A stretch of 12,119 nucleotides of DNA from Burkholderiales bacterium (GTDB lineage: Bacteria > Pseudomonadota > Gammaproteobacteria > Burkholderiales > Usitatibacteraceae): positions 1-12,119 of the forward strand of contig JANXWW010000188.1 of assembly GCA_025350945.1 (NCBI GenBank), given 5' to 3'. The notes beneath the pieces were generated by a model. The model did not search any database, had not been told where the DNA came from, and saw nothing but the letters and a program-made list of their open reading frames with translations. A program made the position numbers and the translations under genes. This document shows positions 1 through 6,183 of the stretch, in pieces. The number at the start of each line of letters is the position of its first letter. The first letter of the stretch is position 1.

Positions 1-58
1 TAACGAACAATCTGCGCCTTGACGATTACTTCCTCAAACTAACGACAAAGGATTCAAC

Positions 59-418
59 ATGAAATCGAAAATTATTCTGGCAGCAATCTTGACTGGCTTG
101 ATGAGCGCGACGGCATTCGCCCAAGCTCCTGCCGCACCCGGCACCAACACACCAAAAATTGATGCGCGTGAAACCAGGCAAGAAGCACGCATTCAACAAG
201 GCGTAGCAACCGGCGCGTTGAATGCCAAAGAAGCCACCCGCCTTGAAAACGGCCAAGCCCGCGTAGCCAATGCTGAGGCAAATGCCAAAGCGGACGGCAC
301 CGTAACCAAGAAAGAACGCGCAAAATTAACGCACATGCAAAACAAGCAAAGTCGCCACATCAAACGCCAAAAGCATGACAAACAAACAGCACCTGTAGTT
401 GTACCTGCAACACAATAA
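59..418 (+). CDS. Small exported basic protein with two degenerate EF-hand-like units
   Basis: The 119-residue product starts with a clear Sec signal peptide: Lys at 2 and 4, a hydrophobic core at about 5-18, and an AFA-QA cleavage site after residue 21. The mature part is basic, Ala/Gln-rich and without Cys. Two similar units follow each other: residues 48-66 (GxxTGALNAKEATRLENGQ) and 76-95 (ADGTVTKKERAKLTHMQ). The second fits the spacing of an EF-hand loop (N75, K77, D79, G80, V82, E86), but Lys at position 3 makes strong calcium binding doubtful. The ending around SRHIKRQKHD is the conserved hallmark I associate with an uncharacterised proteobacterial periplasmic family (recalled, not searched). 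An AAAGGA ribosome site at 47-52 lies 6 nt before the ATG. A strong terminator follows, so it is probably a single-gene unit. Function unknown. Confidence 0.85.
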   Translation: MKSKIILAAILTGLMSATAFAQAPAAPGTNTPKIDARETRQEARIQQGVATGALNAKEATRLENGQARVANAEANAKADGTVTKKERAKLTHMQNKQSRHIKRQKHDKQTAPVVVPATQ

Positions 419-460
419 ATTTATCAACTATCAGCAATAGTTGACACCCTTCCCCTTGGT

Positions 461-495
461 GCCTGGCTTTTCGTGAGAGAAGCCGGGCTTTTTTT
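461..495 (+). terminator. Rho-independent terminator after the small exported protein gene
   Basis: A 9-bp stem (461-469 with 480-488, one G-T wobble) closes a 10-nt loop and is followed directly by seven T residues (489-495). This is a classic intrinsic terminator. It ends transcription of the preceding gene about 40 nt before the probable start of the methionine sulfoxide reductase, so that gene should have its own promoter or rely on read-through. Confidence 0.9.
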
Positions 496-524
496 ATTGC
501 TAAAATGCGATTCAAAAGTTTCTC

Positions 525-528
525 AAGG
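525..528 (+). promoter_or_regulatory. Ribosome binding site that selects the start at 535
   Basis: AAGG at 525-528 is 6 nt before the third of three tandem in-frame ATG codons (529, 532, 535). The more upstream in-frame ATG at 505 abuts the terminator's T-tract and has no ribosome site, so it is an unlikely start. Confidence 0.6.
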
Positions 529-534
529 ATGATG

Positions 535-1044
535 ATGTTTGAGGCAAAAATTGTAGTCGCGACTTCCAGAGCCGAATTCTATTCTGATCTCAATAAACAG
601 CTCGGCGGCCTGCTCGCGGGGGAGCGCGACTTGATGGCGAACGCAGCAAATTTTTCTGCGCTTGTTTATCTGATGCTCAACGATTTGAATTGGGCGGGGT
701 TTTATATTTTGCGCGGCAATGATTTACTGCTAGGCCCGTTCCAGGGCAAGCCCGCCTGCGTGCGCATCCCCGTGCGGCCCGCACCGCGCGGCGTGTGCGG
801 CAATGCGGCGTTTCATTGCAAAACTTTTGTGGTGGCAAACGTGCATGAATTCCCTGGCCACATTGCCTGCGATTCCGCGTCGAATTCTGAAATCGTGATT
901 CCGCTCATTGTTGAGGGCCACGTGCTCGGTGTGCTCGATATCGACAGCCCAAAACTTTCACGCTTTGATGATGAAGATCGTGCGGGTTTGGAAACAATGG
1001 TTGCCACATTTATGGCGGCAACTGATTTTTATTCACTGCACTAG
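535..1044 (+). CDS. msrC: Free methionine-(R)-sulfoxide reductase (GAF domain, MsrC/YebR type)
   Basis: This cytoplasmic enzyme reduces free L-methionine-(R)-sulfoxide to methionine, normally with thioredoxin as reductant. From the ATG at 535 it has 169 residues, close to the family's usual length of about 165. The three family cysteines are present: C75 in GKPACVRIP, C88 in RGVCG and C112 in GHIACDSASNSEI, which correspond to Cys84, Cys94 and Cys118 of E. coli YebR. The GAF core motifs GFYIL, LLLGPFQG and GVLDIDS are intact. One oddity: C75 and C88 are 13 residues apart, against 10 in E. coli, because RPAP replaces a single Gly in the loop before RGVCG. The C88-C112 spacing is normal. Identification is firm; whether the loop change affects activity is unknown. 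Confidence 0.93.
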   Translation: MFEAKIVVATSRAEFYSDLNKQLGGLLAGERDLMANAANFSALVYLMLNDLNWAGFYILRGNDLLLGPFQGKPACVRIPVRPAPRGVCGNAAFHCKTFVVANVHEFPGHIACDSASNSEIVIPLIVEGHVLGVLDIDSPKLSRFDDEDRAGLETMVATFMAATDFYSLH

Positions 1045-1118
1045 AGCGCCATTTGGCGGGCCTCATCGAGCAAAAATGCCTGAAAACGCGCGCCAGTACT
1101 AGATGCTAAAAAATAAAG

Positions 1119-1134
1119 CTGTATACAAATACAG
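1119..1134. promoter_or_regulatory. LexA (SOS) operator before the Y-family polymerase gene
   Basis: CTGTATACAAATACAG is a perfect match to the CTGT-N8-ACAG core of the beta/gammaproteobacterial LexA box, with an AT-rich centre. It lies 39 nt before the polymerase ATG and just upstream of a plausible -35 element at 1138, a position where LexA would block the promoter. The downstream gene, an error-prone polymerase, is a classic SOS target, which supports the call. Confidence 0.9.
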
Positions 1135-1137
1135 TTT

Positions 1138-1167
1138 TTGAACGGCAAAAATTCATCGGCGTAGAAT
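1138..1167 (+). promoter_or_regulatory. Candidate sigma-70 promoter of the polymerase-SDR operon
   Basis: A -35 candidate TTGAAC (1138-1143) and a -10 candidate TAGAAT (1162-1167, 5 of 6 consensus bases) are separated by 18 nt. The ATG at 1174 starts 6 nt after the -10 element, so the transcript would begin at or almost at the start codon. No Shine-Dalgarno sequence is visible, which agrees with a leaderless or near-leaderless mRNA. This is inference from sequence only. Confidence 0.5.
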
Positions 1168-1173
1168 GTTTTT

Positions 1174-2394
1174 ATGTCGATCGCCTCACTCCTAGTTGAT
1201 TTCAATTCCTACTTCGCATCATGCGAGCAACAGGCGCGCCCGGAGTTGCGCGGCAAGCCAGTCGGCGTGGTGCCGATGCTGGCAGATTCGACTTGCCTGA
1301 TCGCGGCGAGCTATGAAGCAAAAGCGTTTGGTGTAAAAACATTAACCAACGTGGGCGACGCAAAAAAAGCGATTCCGGACATTCAGCTTGTGGTCGCGCG
1401 CCATGAGCTGTATATCGATTTTCATCACAAGGCGATCGCGGCGGTGGATGAAATCGCGCCCGTGCGCAAGGTGCTATCGATTGATGAAATGGTGTGCGAT
1501 CTGCCAGCGGGCTATAAAACGGTGGCGCGTGCGCGCGAGCTGGCAAAAGACATCAAACAAAATCTAGCGGAAAAAGTCGGTGAATATTTGAAGGTCTCAA
1601 TCGGCTTGGCACCGAATACTTTTTTAGCCAAGCTGGCGTCGGACATGCAAAAGCCAGATGGATTAGTGGTGCTTGAAGAACATGATGTGCCGACAAAAAT
1701 TTTGCATCTACCGTTGCGCGCGTTAAACGGCATTGGCCGCAATATGGAAGTACGGCTCAATGAGCATCGCATCATGACGATGGCGGATTTATATCGGCAG
1801 ACGTCCACGCAGCTTCGTACTGTTTGGGGCGGCGTAGGCGGTGAGCGTTTTTACGCGAAACTGCGCGGACATGAAGTGGAAGAAATACAAAACGAGATGG
1901 GCTCCATCGGCCATTCGCATGTGCTGGCGCCAGAACTGCGCAACACGGCGGACGCGTTCGCGGTGCTGCATCGCCTCACGCAAAAAGCGGCGATGCGATT
2001 ACGCAAAGCACAGCACTACACAGCACGCATGCAAGTGAAGGTGAAGTTTTTAAATGCGCCGTCGTGGGAGCGTGAAACACGTTTGCTCGACACGCAAGAC
2101 ACGCTCGATTTATTGCATGCGCTGGAATCCATGTGGGCCAGCTACAAACCAAAACGAAGCGCCACACCGTTGCAAGTCGGCTTGACGCTGCTTGACCTCA
2201 CACCCGAAGGCACGCAATCACAGCGGCTGTTTGTCACTGACGATGAGCGCAAAAAACTGAACGCAACGCTGGATAAGTTGAACATAAAGTATGGAAAACA
2301 CGCCGCCTATTTCGGCGGCGCGCATCGGGCGATTGATCACGGCAAAATCGCGATTGCGTTTAATCATATTCCTGATATTGGAACAGAAAAATAA
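1174..2394 (+). CDS. UmuC-like Y-family translesion DNA polymerase
   Basis: A 406-residue error-prone polymerase that copies damaged templates during the SOS response. Motif I is DFNSYFASCEQ (D9, N11, steric-gate aromatic F14), which resembles the UmuC pattern DVNAFYASCE more than DinB, where the second acidic residue is Asp. The catalytic pair is in SIDEM (D104, E105). The palm continues with SIGLAPNTFLAKLASDMQKP (142-161), and a helix-hairpin-helix thumb with ALNGIGRNME lies at 183-192. The C-terminal little finger carries QSQRLF at 348-353, placed like the beta-clamp binding motif of UmuC. Such stand-alone homologues are sometimes misnamed ImpB/type VI secretion proteins in databases. No umuD lies beside it. 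A LexA box lies 39 nt upstream and an SDR gene starts 3 nt after its stop, so the two are probably translated from one mRNA. Motifs appear intact. Confidence 0.93.
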   Translation: MSIASLLVDFNSYFASCEQQARPELRGKPVGVVPMLADSTCLIAASYEAKAFGVKTLTNVGDAKKAIPDIQLVVARHELYIDFHHKAIAAVDEIAPVRKVLSIDEMVCDLPAGYKTVARARELAKDIKQNLAEKVGEYLKVSIGLAPNTFLAKLASDMQKPDGLVVLEEHDVPTKILHLPLRALNGIGRNMEVRLNEHRIMTMADLYRQTSTQLRTVWGGVGGERFYAKLRGHEVEEIQNEMGSIGHSHVLAPELRNTADAFAVLHRLTQKAAMRLRKAQHYTARMQVKVKFLNAPSWERETRLLDTQDTLDLLHALESMWASYKPKRSATPLQVGLTLLDLTPEGTQSQRLFVTDDERKKLNATLDKLNIKYGKHAAYFGGAHRAIDHGKIAIAFNHIPDIGTEK

Positions 2395-2397
2395 AAA

Positions 2398-3216
2398 ATG
2401 CCACTCAAAAATAATGTTGTTGTCATCACCGGCGCATCAACCGGCATCGGTGAAGAACTCGCTTATCAACTTGCTGACGAAGGCGCGCAACTGGTGCTGA
2501 CAGCGCGGCGCATGAGCGAGCTTGAGCGCGTGGCGGCGAATATAAAAAAACGCGGCGCAAATGTAATTATCGTCAGCGCCGATGTGGCAATTGAATCGGA
2601 TTGCAAAAAAATTATTGACGCGGCGATCACCGAATTTGGCCGCATCGACACACTCGTCAACAACGCAGGCATGACGATGTGGGCGAAGTTTCAAGACATC
2701 CACGATATGTCGATCATGGAGCGCATCATGCAGGTCAATTACATGGGTGCTGTGTATTGCACGCACTATGCGTTGCCGCATTTGAAGGCTACGCGCGGTC
2801 GCATTGTCGGCGTCGCAAGCCTGACCGGACTCGTCGGCGTGCCCACACGCACAGGCTACGCCGCGAGCAAACACGCGATGCGCGGATTTTTTGATTCGTT
2901 ACGAATTGAATTGGAAGAGTCGGGCGTGTCCGTGACGATGGTGTACCCCGGATTTGTAGCCACCGGTATTCGCGAAAACGCCACCGGCGCCGATGGCAAA
3001 CCGGCATTGATTGACCCAGTGGATCAAGCGGGCGTGATGAGTGTGGCCGAATGTGCAACGCTGATTGTGAACGCAATTGCGCATCGCAAGCGCGACGAAA
3101 TCATGACGCTGAAAGGCAAGCTCGGACAATGGTTAAAATTGATTGCACCAAGTATGATTGATGGGATTGCTCGAAAGGCGGTTGAGGGAAATAAGAAGTT
3201 TGTGGAGGGGAAATAA
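2398..3216 (+). CDS. Short-chain dehydrogenase/reductase (classical SDR)
   Basis: A 272-residue NAD(P)-dependent oxidoreductase with a Rossmann fold. Visible motifs are the dinucleotide-binding TGASTGIG (11-18), D62, NNAG (88-91), the catalytic tetrad N114, S141, Y154 and K158 (in GYAASK), and PGFVATG (184-190). R37-R38 after the second strand (LTARR) suggest a preference for NADP(H). The C-terminal region (about 240-272) is extended and amphipathic, as in DHRS7-like SDRs. The substrate cannot be predicted. The ATG is 3 nt after the polymerase stop, so the gene is probably co-transcribed with it and thereby SOS-induced, an unusual pairing. No terminator is apparent after it. Confidence 0.92.
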   Translation: MPLKNNVVVITGASTGIGEELAYQLADEGAQLVLTARRMSELERVAANIKKRGANVIIVSADVAIESDCKKIIDAAITEFGRIDTLVNNAGMTMWAKFQDIHDMSIMERIMQVNYMGAVYCTHYALPHLKATRGRIVGVASLTGLVGVPTRTGYAASKHAMRGFFDSLRIELEESGVSVTMVYPGFVATGIRENATGADGKPALIDPVDQAGVMSVAECATLIVNAIAHRKRDEIMTLKGKLGQWLKLIAPSMIDGIARKAVEGNKKFVEGK

Positions 3217-3349
3217 TTTTTTGACCCTCAGAATCGAGCAATTCGGAGCTATATTTATGCTGCAAACTCTAGCACAGGCGCGCTTTTCCAAGCATTTATG
3301 CTCCACTCAGCCCGCCCTTATTCAACCTTGTATTTGAATAGATACCGTT

Positions 3350-3985
3350 ATGACATTTACCACTTGGCTCACTTACACCCTTGCGGTGCTCATCCTCTGC
3401 ATCTCGCCAGGTCCCGGCGCACTCGCAAGCATGTCGGCGGGGTTGCGCTACGGTTGGGTGCGCGGGATGTGGAATTGTGTAGGCATGCAGGTCGCGATTA
3501 TTTTGCACGTCACCATCATTGCGCTGGGACTGGGCGCGATTTTGATGGCGAGTGAAAATATTTTCACCGTAATGAAATGGTGTGGCGCACTATATTTGAT
3601 TTATCTGGGCGTACAGAAATGGCGCGAAGCACCGACGTCGTTTGATAGCGTAGATGCAAATACAAAATTCAAGGATACGTCGCGACGCGGTATTTTCATG
3701 CAAGGCTTTTGGGTCGATCTGACCAACCCCAAGGGCCTGATTTTTCTACTGGCCGTACTCCCACAATTCATCGATCCCACCCAGCCCACGGCGCTGCAAT
3801 ACGTCGTTCTGACCACTACGCTGGTGACGATTGATCTCGTGGTGATGGGTGCCTACACCGCATTCGCTTCAAAAGTGCTGAGACTGCTCAAAAAGCCCGG
3901 TCAATTTCAAATGGTGAATCGGGTTCTGGGAGGCTTGTTTATCGCGGCGGGCGGGGCGCTGGCGGTGTTTAAGCGGAACAGTTAG
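3350..3985 (+). CDS. LysE/RhtB-family amino-acid exporter
   Basis: A 211-residue inner-membrane protein with about six transmembrane segments (roughly 5-25, 44-66, 72-88, 117-137, 150-172, 188-207). The family signatures are SPGPGAL (19-25) near the N-terminus, KWCGALYLIYLGVQKWR (76-92) and NPKG (126-129) followed by PQFID. Relatives export threonine, homoserine, lysine or arginine and their analogues; the substrate here is not predictable. The ATG at 3350 matches the usual N-terminus, but no clear ribosome site is seen before it. It stands alone, 133 nt after the SDR gene, and its 3' end overlaps by 17 nt the convergent hydrolase remnant. Confidence 0.92.
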   Translation: MTFTTWLTYTLAVLILCISPGPGALASMSAGLRYGWVRGMWNCVGMQVAIILHVTIIALGLGAILMASENIFTVMKWCGALYLIYLGVQKWREAPTSFDSVDANTKFKDTSRRGIFMQGFWVDLTNPKGLIFLLAVLPQFIDPTQPTALQYVVLTTTLVTIDLVVMGAYTAFASKVLRLLKKPGQFQMVNRVLGGLFIAAGGALAVFKRNS

Positions 3986-4346
3986 CGACAAATTTTTTGA
4001 TGTGGTACCAGCATTCTTCTGGGCACACTTGCAATAAAAAGTGTGGTGCGTTCACATTAATAGAAGTCGTGTATGGAAATATATTTGCGATTGATAATGT
4101 GGCTGCTTTTGTGATGAGTCGATCTTGCATGGCGCGCAAATTCAGGACGGGGATATCCATCGGCGCATGCGCTAATTTGGTATCTGCGCAAAGCCGCACT
4201 TTGACAGCATTTACATATTCGTCAAATTCAGCGAAGCCATCGTCATAAGTCAACACTTCACATGAAAAACTCGGCGGCCTCTTGCGCACAAAGCGACTAA
4301 ATAATTTGCCGGTGCCGTCTAATCCGGGCAACAATAAAAATCGCAT
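3969..4346 (-). pseudogene. Alpha/beta-hydrolase remnant with an internal in-frame deletion
   Basis: The 125-residue reading frame keeps the start of an alpha/beta-hydrolase, MRFLLLPGLDGTGKLF (oxyanion region, residues 1-16). It also keeps the end, with IPVLNLRAMQDRLI (candidate catalytic Asp) and APHFLLQVCPEECWYHIKKFV (candidate catalytic His). Residues about 35-62 join the two ends directly, and no G-x-S-x-G nucleophile elbow or cap is present. Full-length relatives of this type have about 240-270 residues, so roughly half is missing and activity as a hydrolase is very unlikely. It starts 2 nt after the antitoxin stop codon, which raises the possibility that it is still translated by coupling. 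Its end overlaps the exporter gene. An expressed small protein with a new role cannot be excluded, but decay is the simpler reading. Confidence 0.7.
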
Positions 4347-4348
4347 TA

Positions 4349-4684
4349 TTACGTTAGCTGCGCTGCCGAAATCCCCAACCCTGTTGCCAGTTTTTTCCGC
4401 GTCGCCGCCTGCAATTTCTCGCTCACTTCCAACTGCGAAAGCGCACTTTGCGTAATCCCGATCCGCTTTGCGAGTTCTTTTTGTGTGATACCAAGATGCT
4501 CGCGCCATGCACGTTGCATTGTGTAATTGTGAAGCAATACAAACCTCATCACACCGTGTGGCACTGAACCGTCTTCACGATGCTCACTAGCTGGAAAGGC
4601 CTTGACGTAATCTTTGTAGGGAATCACGACAAAAGCCGGTTTGCCATTCTCCATAATCATTTGGATATTAGTAGGTGCGTTCAT
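4349..4684 (-). CDS. XRE-family antitoxin with a PHD-like N-terminus
   Basis: A 111-residue DNA-binding antitoxin and probable autorepressor. The C-terminal half is a Cro/CI-type helix-turn-helix, with GITQKELAKRIGITQSALSQLE at about 65-86. The N-terminal part, MIMENGKPAFVVIPYKDYVKAF (9-30), resembles the start of antitoxins that carry a Phd-like strand before the helix-turn-helix. A ribosome site GAGGA, 6-7 nt before the ATG, lies inside the end of the toxin gene. The genes overlap by 17 nt with the toxin first, which is the order seen in HigBA and many RelE-XRE modules. Direct repeats at the toxin promoter are its likely operator. Confidence 0.88.
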   Translation of the reverse strand: MNAPTNIQMIMENGKPAFVVIPYKDYVKAFPASEHREDGSVPHGVMRFVLLHNYTMQRAWREHLGITQKELAKRIGITQSALSQLEVSEKLQAATRKKLATGLGISAAQLT

Positions 4685-4925
4685 CGCGCTTCCTCACTTC
4701 CTGAATTTCTACAATGCGAACACTATCGACAACATCAAACATTACCCGATAGTTACCCACCCGCAGACGAAACCCATATTCGTGATTTGTAAGCTTCTTT
4801 ACAGCTTGAATATCAGGAAAATTCTGCAAGCTTTCAACGGCATAAAAAATAGATTCGCGTAGCGTCTGACTTTTTATTTTTCGCACCTGTCGCTGCGCGA
4901 GTTTTTGCCACTGAATTTGATACAT
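4668..4925 (-). CDS. RelE/ParE-superfamily toxin
   Basis: An 85-residue small basic protein with the RelE fold pattern: the N-terminal strand and helix MYQIQWQKLAQRQVRKI, the core KLTNHEYGFRLRVGNYRVMFDV (44-65), the strand VRIVEIQEV and the terminal RKRDERTY. RLRVGNYR supplies conserved basic residues and Y85 is the typical C-terminal Tyr, so it appears intact and is probably a ribosome-dependent mRNA interferase. A gyrase-type ParE activity cannot be excluded from sequence. The partner antitoxin overlaps its 3' end. The start codon has no ribosome site and follows a TATAAT box by 5 nt, so the mRNA may be leaderless. Confidence 0.9.
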   Translation of the reverse strand: MYQIQWQKLAQRQVRKIKSQTLRESIFYAVESLQNFPDIQAVKKLTNHEYGFRLRVGNYRVMFDVVDSVRIVEIQEVRKRDERTY

Positions 4926-4930
4926 TAGCT

Positions 4931-4960
4931 ATTATAAGTTTAAATATAAGTTTTTGAAAA
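4931..4960 (-). promoter_or_regulatory. Candidate promoter of the toxin-antitoxin operon
   Basis: Read on the minus strand, a perfect -10 element TATAAT (4936-4931) is followed after 5 nt by the toxin ATG. A weak -35 candidate TTTTCA (4960-4955, 4 of 6 bases) sits 18 nt before it. Transcription would start at about the first base of the ATG. The AT content here is far above that of the neighbouring genes. The region lies in the 37-nt gap behind the zinc-ribbon gene, giving the module its own promoter inside a same-strand gene row. Confidence 0.6.
4933..4953 (-). repeat. Two perfect 9-bp direct repeats, probable antitoxin operator
   Basis: AAACTTATA occurs twice without mismatch on the minus strand (4953-4945 and 4941-4933), separated by 3 bp, a period of 12. 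One copy overlaps the -10 element of the toxin-antitoxin promoter. The position is what is expected for autorepression by the antitoxin or the toxin-antitoxin complex. Low sequence complexity makes some repetition likely by chance, so this is a moderate call. Confidence 0.5.
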
Positions 4961-4962
4961 TA

Positions 4963-6174
4963 CTACCGATGCTTCCCAAACACCGCCAAAAACACAAACA
5001 ACAACACCAAAATTCCCGCCACCGAAAAGAAAATCTTCCAGCCCGATTTCGGTGATTCGCCTTGCACCTCGCCGGTTTGTCCATTCACCATGAAGCGGTA
5101 AGTTTTGCCTTTGAAAATATAGGCGGACATCCACACCGGCAGCAAAATATGTTTGAACGTGAGGTGGGTGTAGTCGGTGTTGAGGCTTGCGATGCGTTGA
5201 TGGTCGCCGCCGATATCTTGCTCGACCAATGAATGTATTTTGGCGTCGATGATCTGGCGGCCTTGCGCGAAGCCTTCTTTTAAGCCGACTTGATACGCTT
5301 CCGCCTGAAACCCGGTGATGTATTCCTCTTGATAGGGTACGAGTTCTTTGGTATTCCAGGTGCGCAGCTCATTTGAGAATGCGCCCATTAATGCAGTGCC
5401 GACACCACCGGGGATTTGTGCGAGAGCTTGTCGCGTCTGGGCGGATTGTGCAGCGTTAGCGCCTTTCCCACCCGCGCTGTAGGTGCCGCTCGCAGGCACG
5501 AGCACATCATCATGAAAAAACGACACCGTGCCAGATACATTCATCCAGCGTGTTTGTGCGCGCGTTTGTGTCACGCGCTCGCCGTTTGAATTGGTGGTCT
5601 CGTAGCTCTCGGAATAATTGTCCCCTCGCGCGCCGCTGTAGCGCGAATAAGTGTTGGCATCGAAGGTCCAATAGGGGATATACATGCCCTTGATGCCGCC
5701 ATCGCTCTGCGCGAATTGTTTGAGCGCAGACGGTGCCATCCACATGCCCTTGATCCACGCGCGCCATTTATCCTGTGCTTGCAGCTTGGTTACTTTGAAG
5801 GGTACGAGCGATTTTGGTTTGATTGATCGCTGCGCATAACTTTTTGAGGTGATCGGCGTGCCGCAAAACGTGCACGCACTTGCATATAAATTCGCGGGCA
5901 GCGTCTGCTCAGCGCTGCAATTGCTGCATTTGATTTGCTCTTGCGCATGGGTTTCGTGTTCAGCGACGAGTTTGTCGAGCCACGCTTCGAGATCAAGCTC
6001 TTCCACCGCGTCATCGGTGTCGGATATTTCATTCGCCGCGCCGCAGTAGGGACATTTGAGCGATTTCGTCCCCGGCGCGAACGAGAATTTCGCACCGCAG
6101 GATGCACACGGAAACGCGCGCACCTTGGCCGTCATTTGGTTGAGCGTGGTTTGGGATGCGTTGGGGTTTTCCAT
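4963..6174 (-). CDS. Double zinc-ribbon protein with C-terminal membrane anchor (YdjG-like)
   Basis: A 403-residue protein with two four-Cys zinc ribbons, C23-x2-C26/C41-x2-C44 and C83-x2-C86/C101-x2-C104. An acidic segment (DDAVEELDLEAW) lies between them. After that comes a long soluble region with WTFDANTYSRYSG (169-181) and LPVWMSAYIFKGKTYRFMVNGQTGEVQGE (345-373), then one transmembrane helix at about 380-399 and the tail GKHR. Homologues are annotated as TFIIB-type zinc-ribbon proteins, sometimes wrongly as primosomal N' helicase-like; no helicase motif is present. They often sit beside SPFH-domain proteins, as in Bacillus YdjG/YdjI, and here an SPFH gene lies upstream on the same strand. 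It starts 9 nt after the acetyltransferase stop, suggesting coupling. The molecular role is unknown; a membrane-stress or envelope complex is a reasonable inference. Confidence 0.85.
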   Translation of the reverse strand: MENPNASQTTLNQMTAKVRAFPCASCGAKFSFAPGTKSLKCPYCGAANEISDTDDAVEELDLEAWLDKLVAEHETHAQEQIKCSNCSAEQTLPANLYASACTFCGTPITSKSYAQRSIKPKSLVPFKVTKLQAQDKWRAWIKGMWMAPSALKQFAQSDGGIKGMYIPYWTFDANTYSRYSGARGDNYSESYETTNSNGERVTQTRAQTRWMNVSGTVSFFHDDVLVPASGTYSAGGKGANAAQSAQTRQALAQIPGGVGTALMGAFSNELRTWNTKELVPYQEEYITGFQAEAYQVGLKEGFAQGRQIIDAKIHSLVEQDIGGDHQRIASLNTDYTHLTFKHILLPVWMSAYIFKGKTYRFMVNGQTGEVQGESPKSGWKIFFSVAGILVLLFVFLAVFGKHR

Positions 6175-6183
6175 TTTTTATCT

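Noticed and set aside
19..45. Promoter TTGACG with TAACGA before the first gene
   Set aside because: The -35 is fair, but the spacing is 15 nt and the -10 is poor; not enough to call.
1046..1060. Short hairpin CGCC-ATTT-GGCG after the methionine sulfoxide reductase
   Set aside because: Only four base pairs and no T-run follow, so it is not a credible terminator.
4347..4508. Upstream extension of the hydrolase remnant to a start at 4508
   Set aside because: The added 54 residues are an alternative frame of the antitoxin gene; hydrolase similarity begins at the ATG at 4346.
4963..6174. Zinc-ribbon protein as primosomal helicase PriA
   Set aside because: Only the four-Cys ribbons are shared; no Walker or helicase motif is present and the protein has a membrane anchor.
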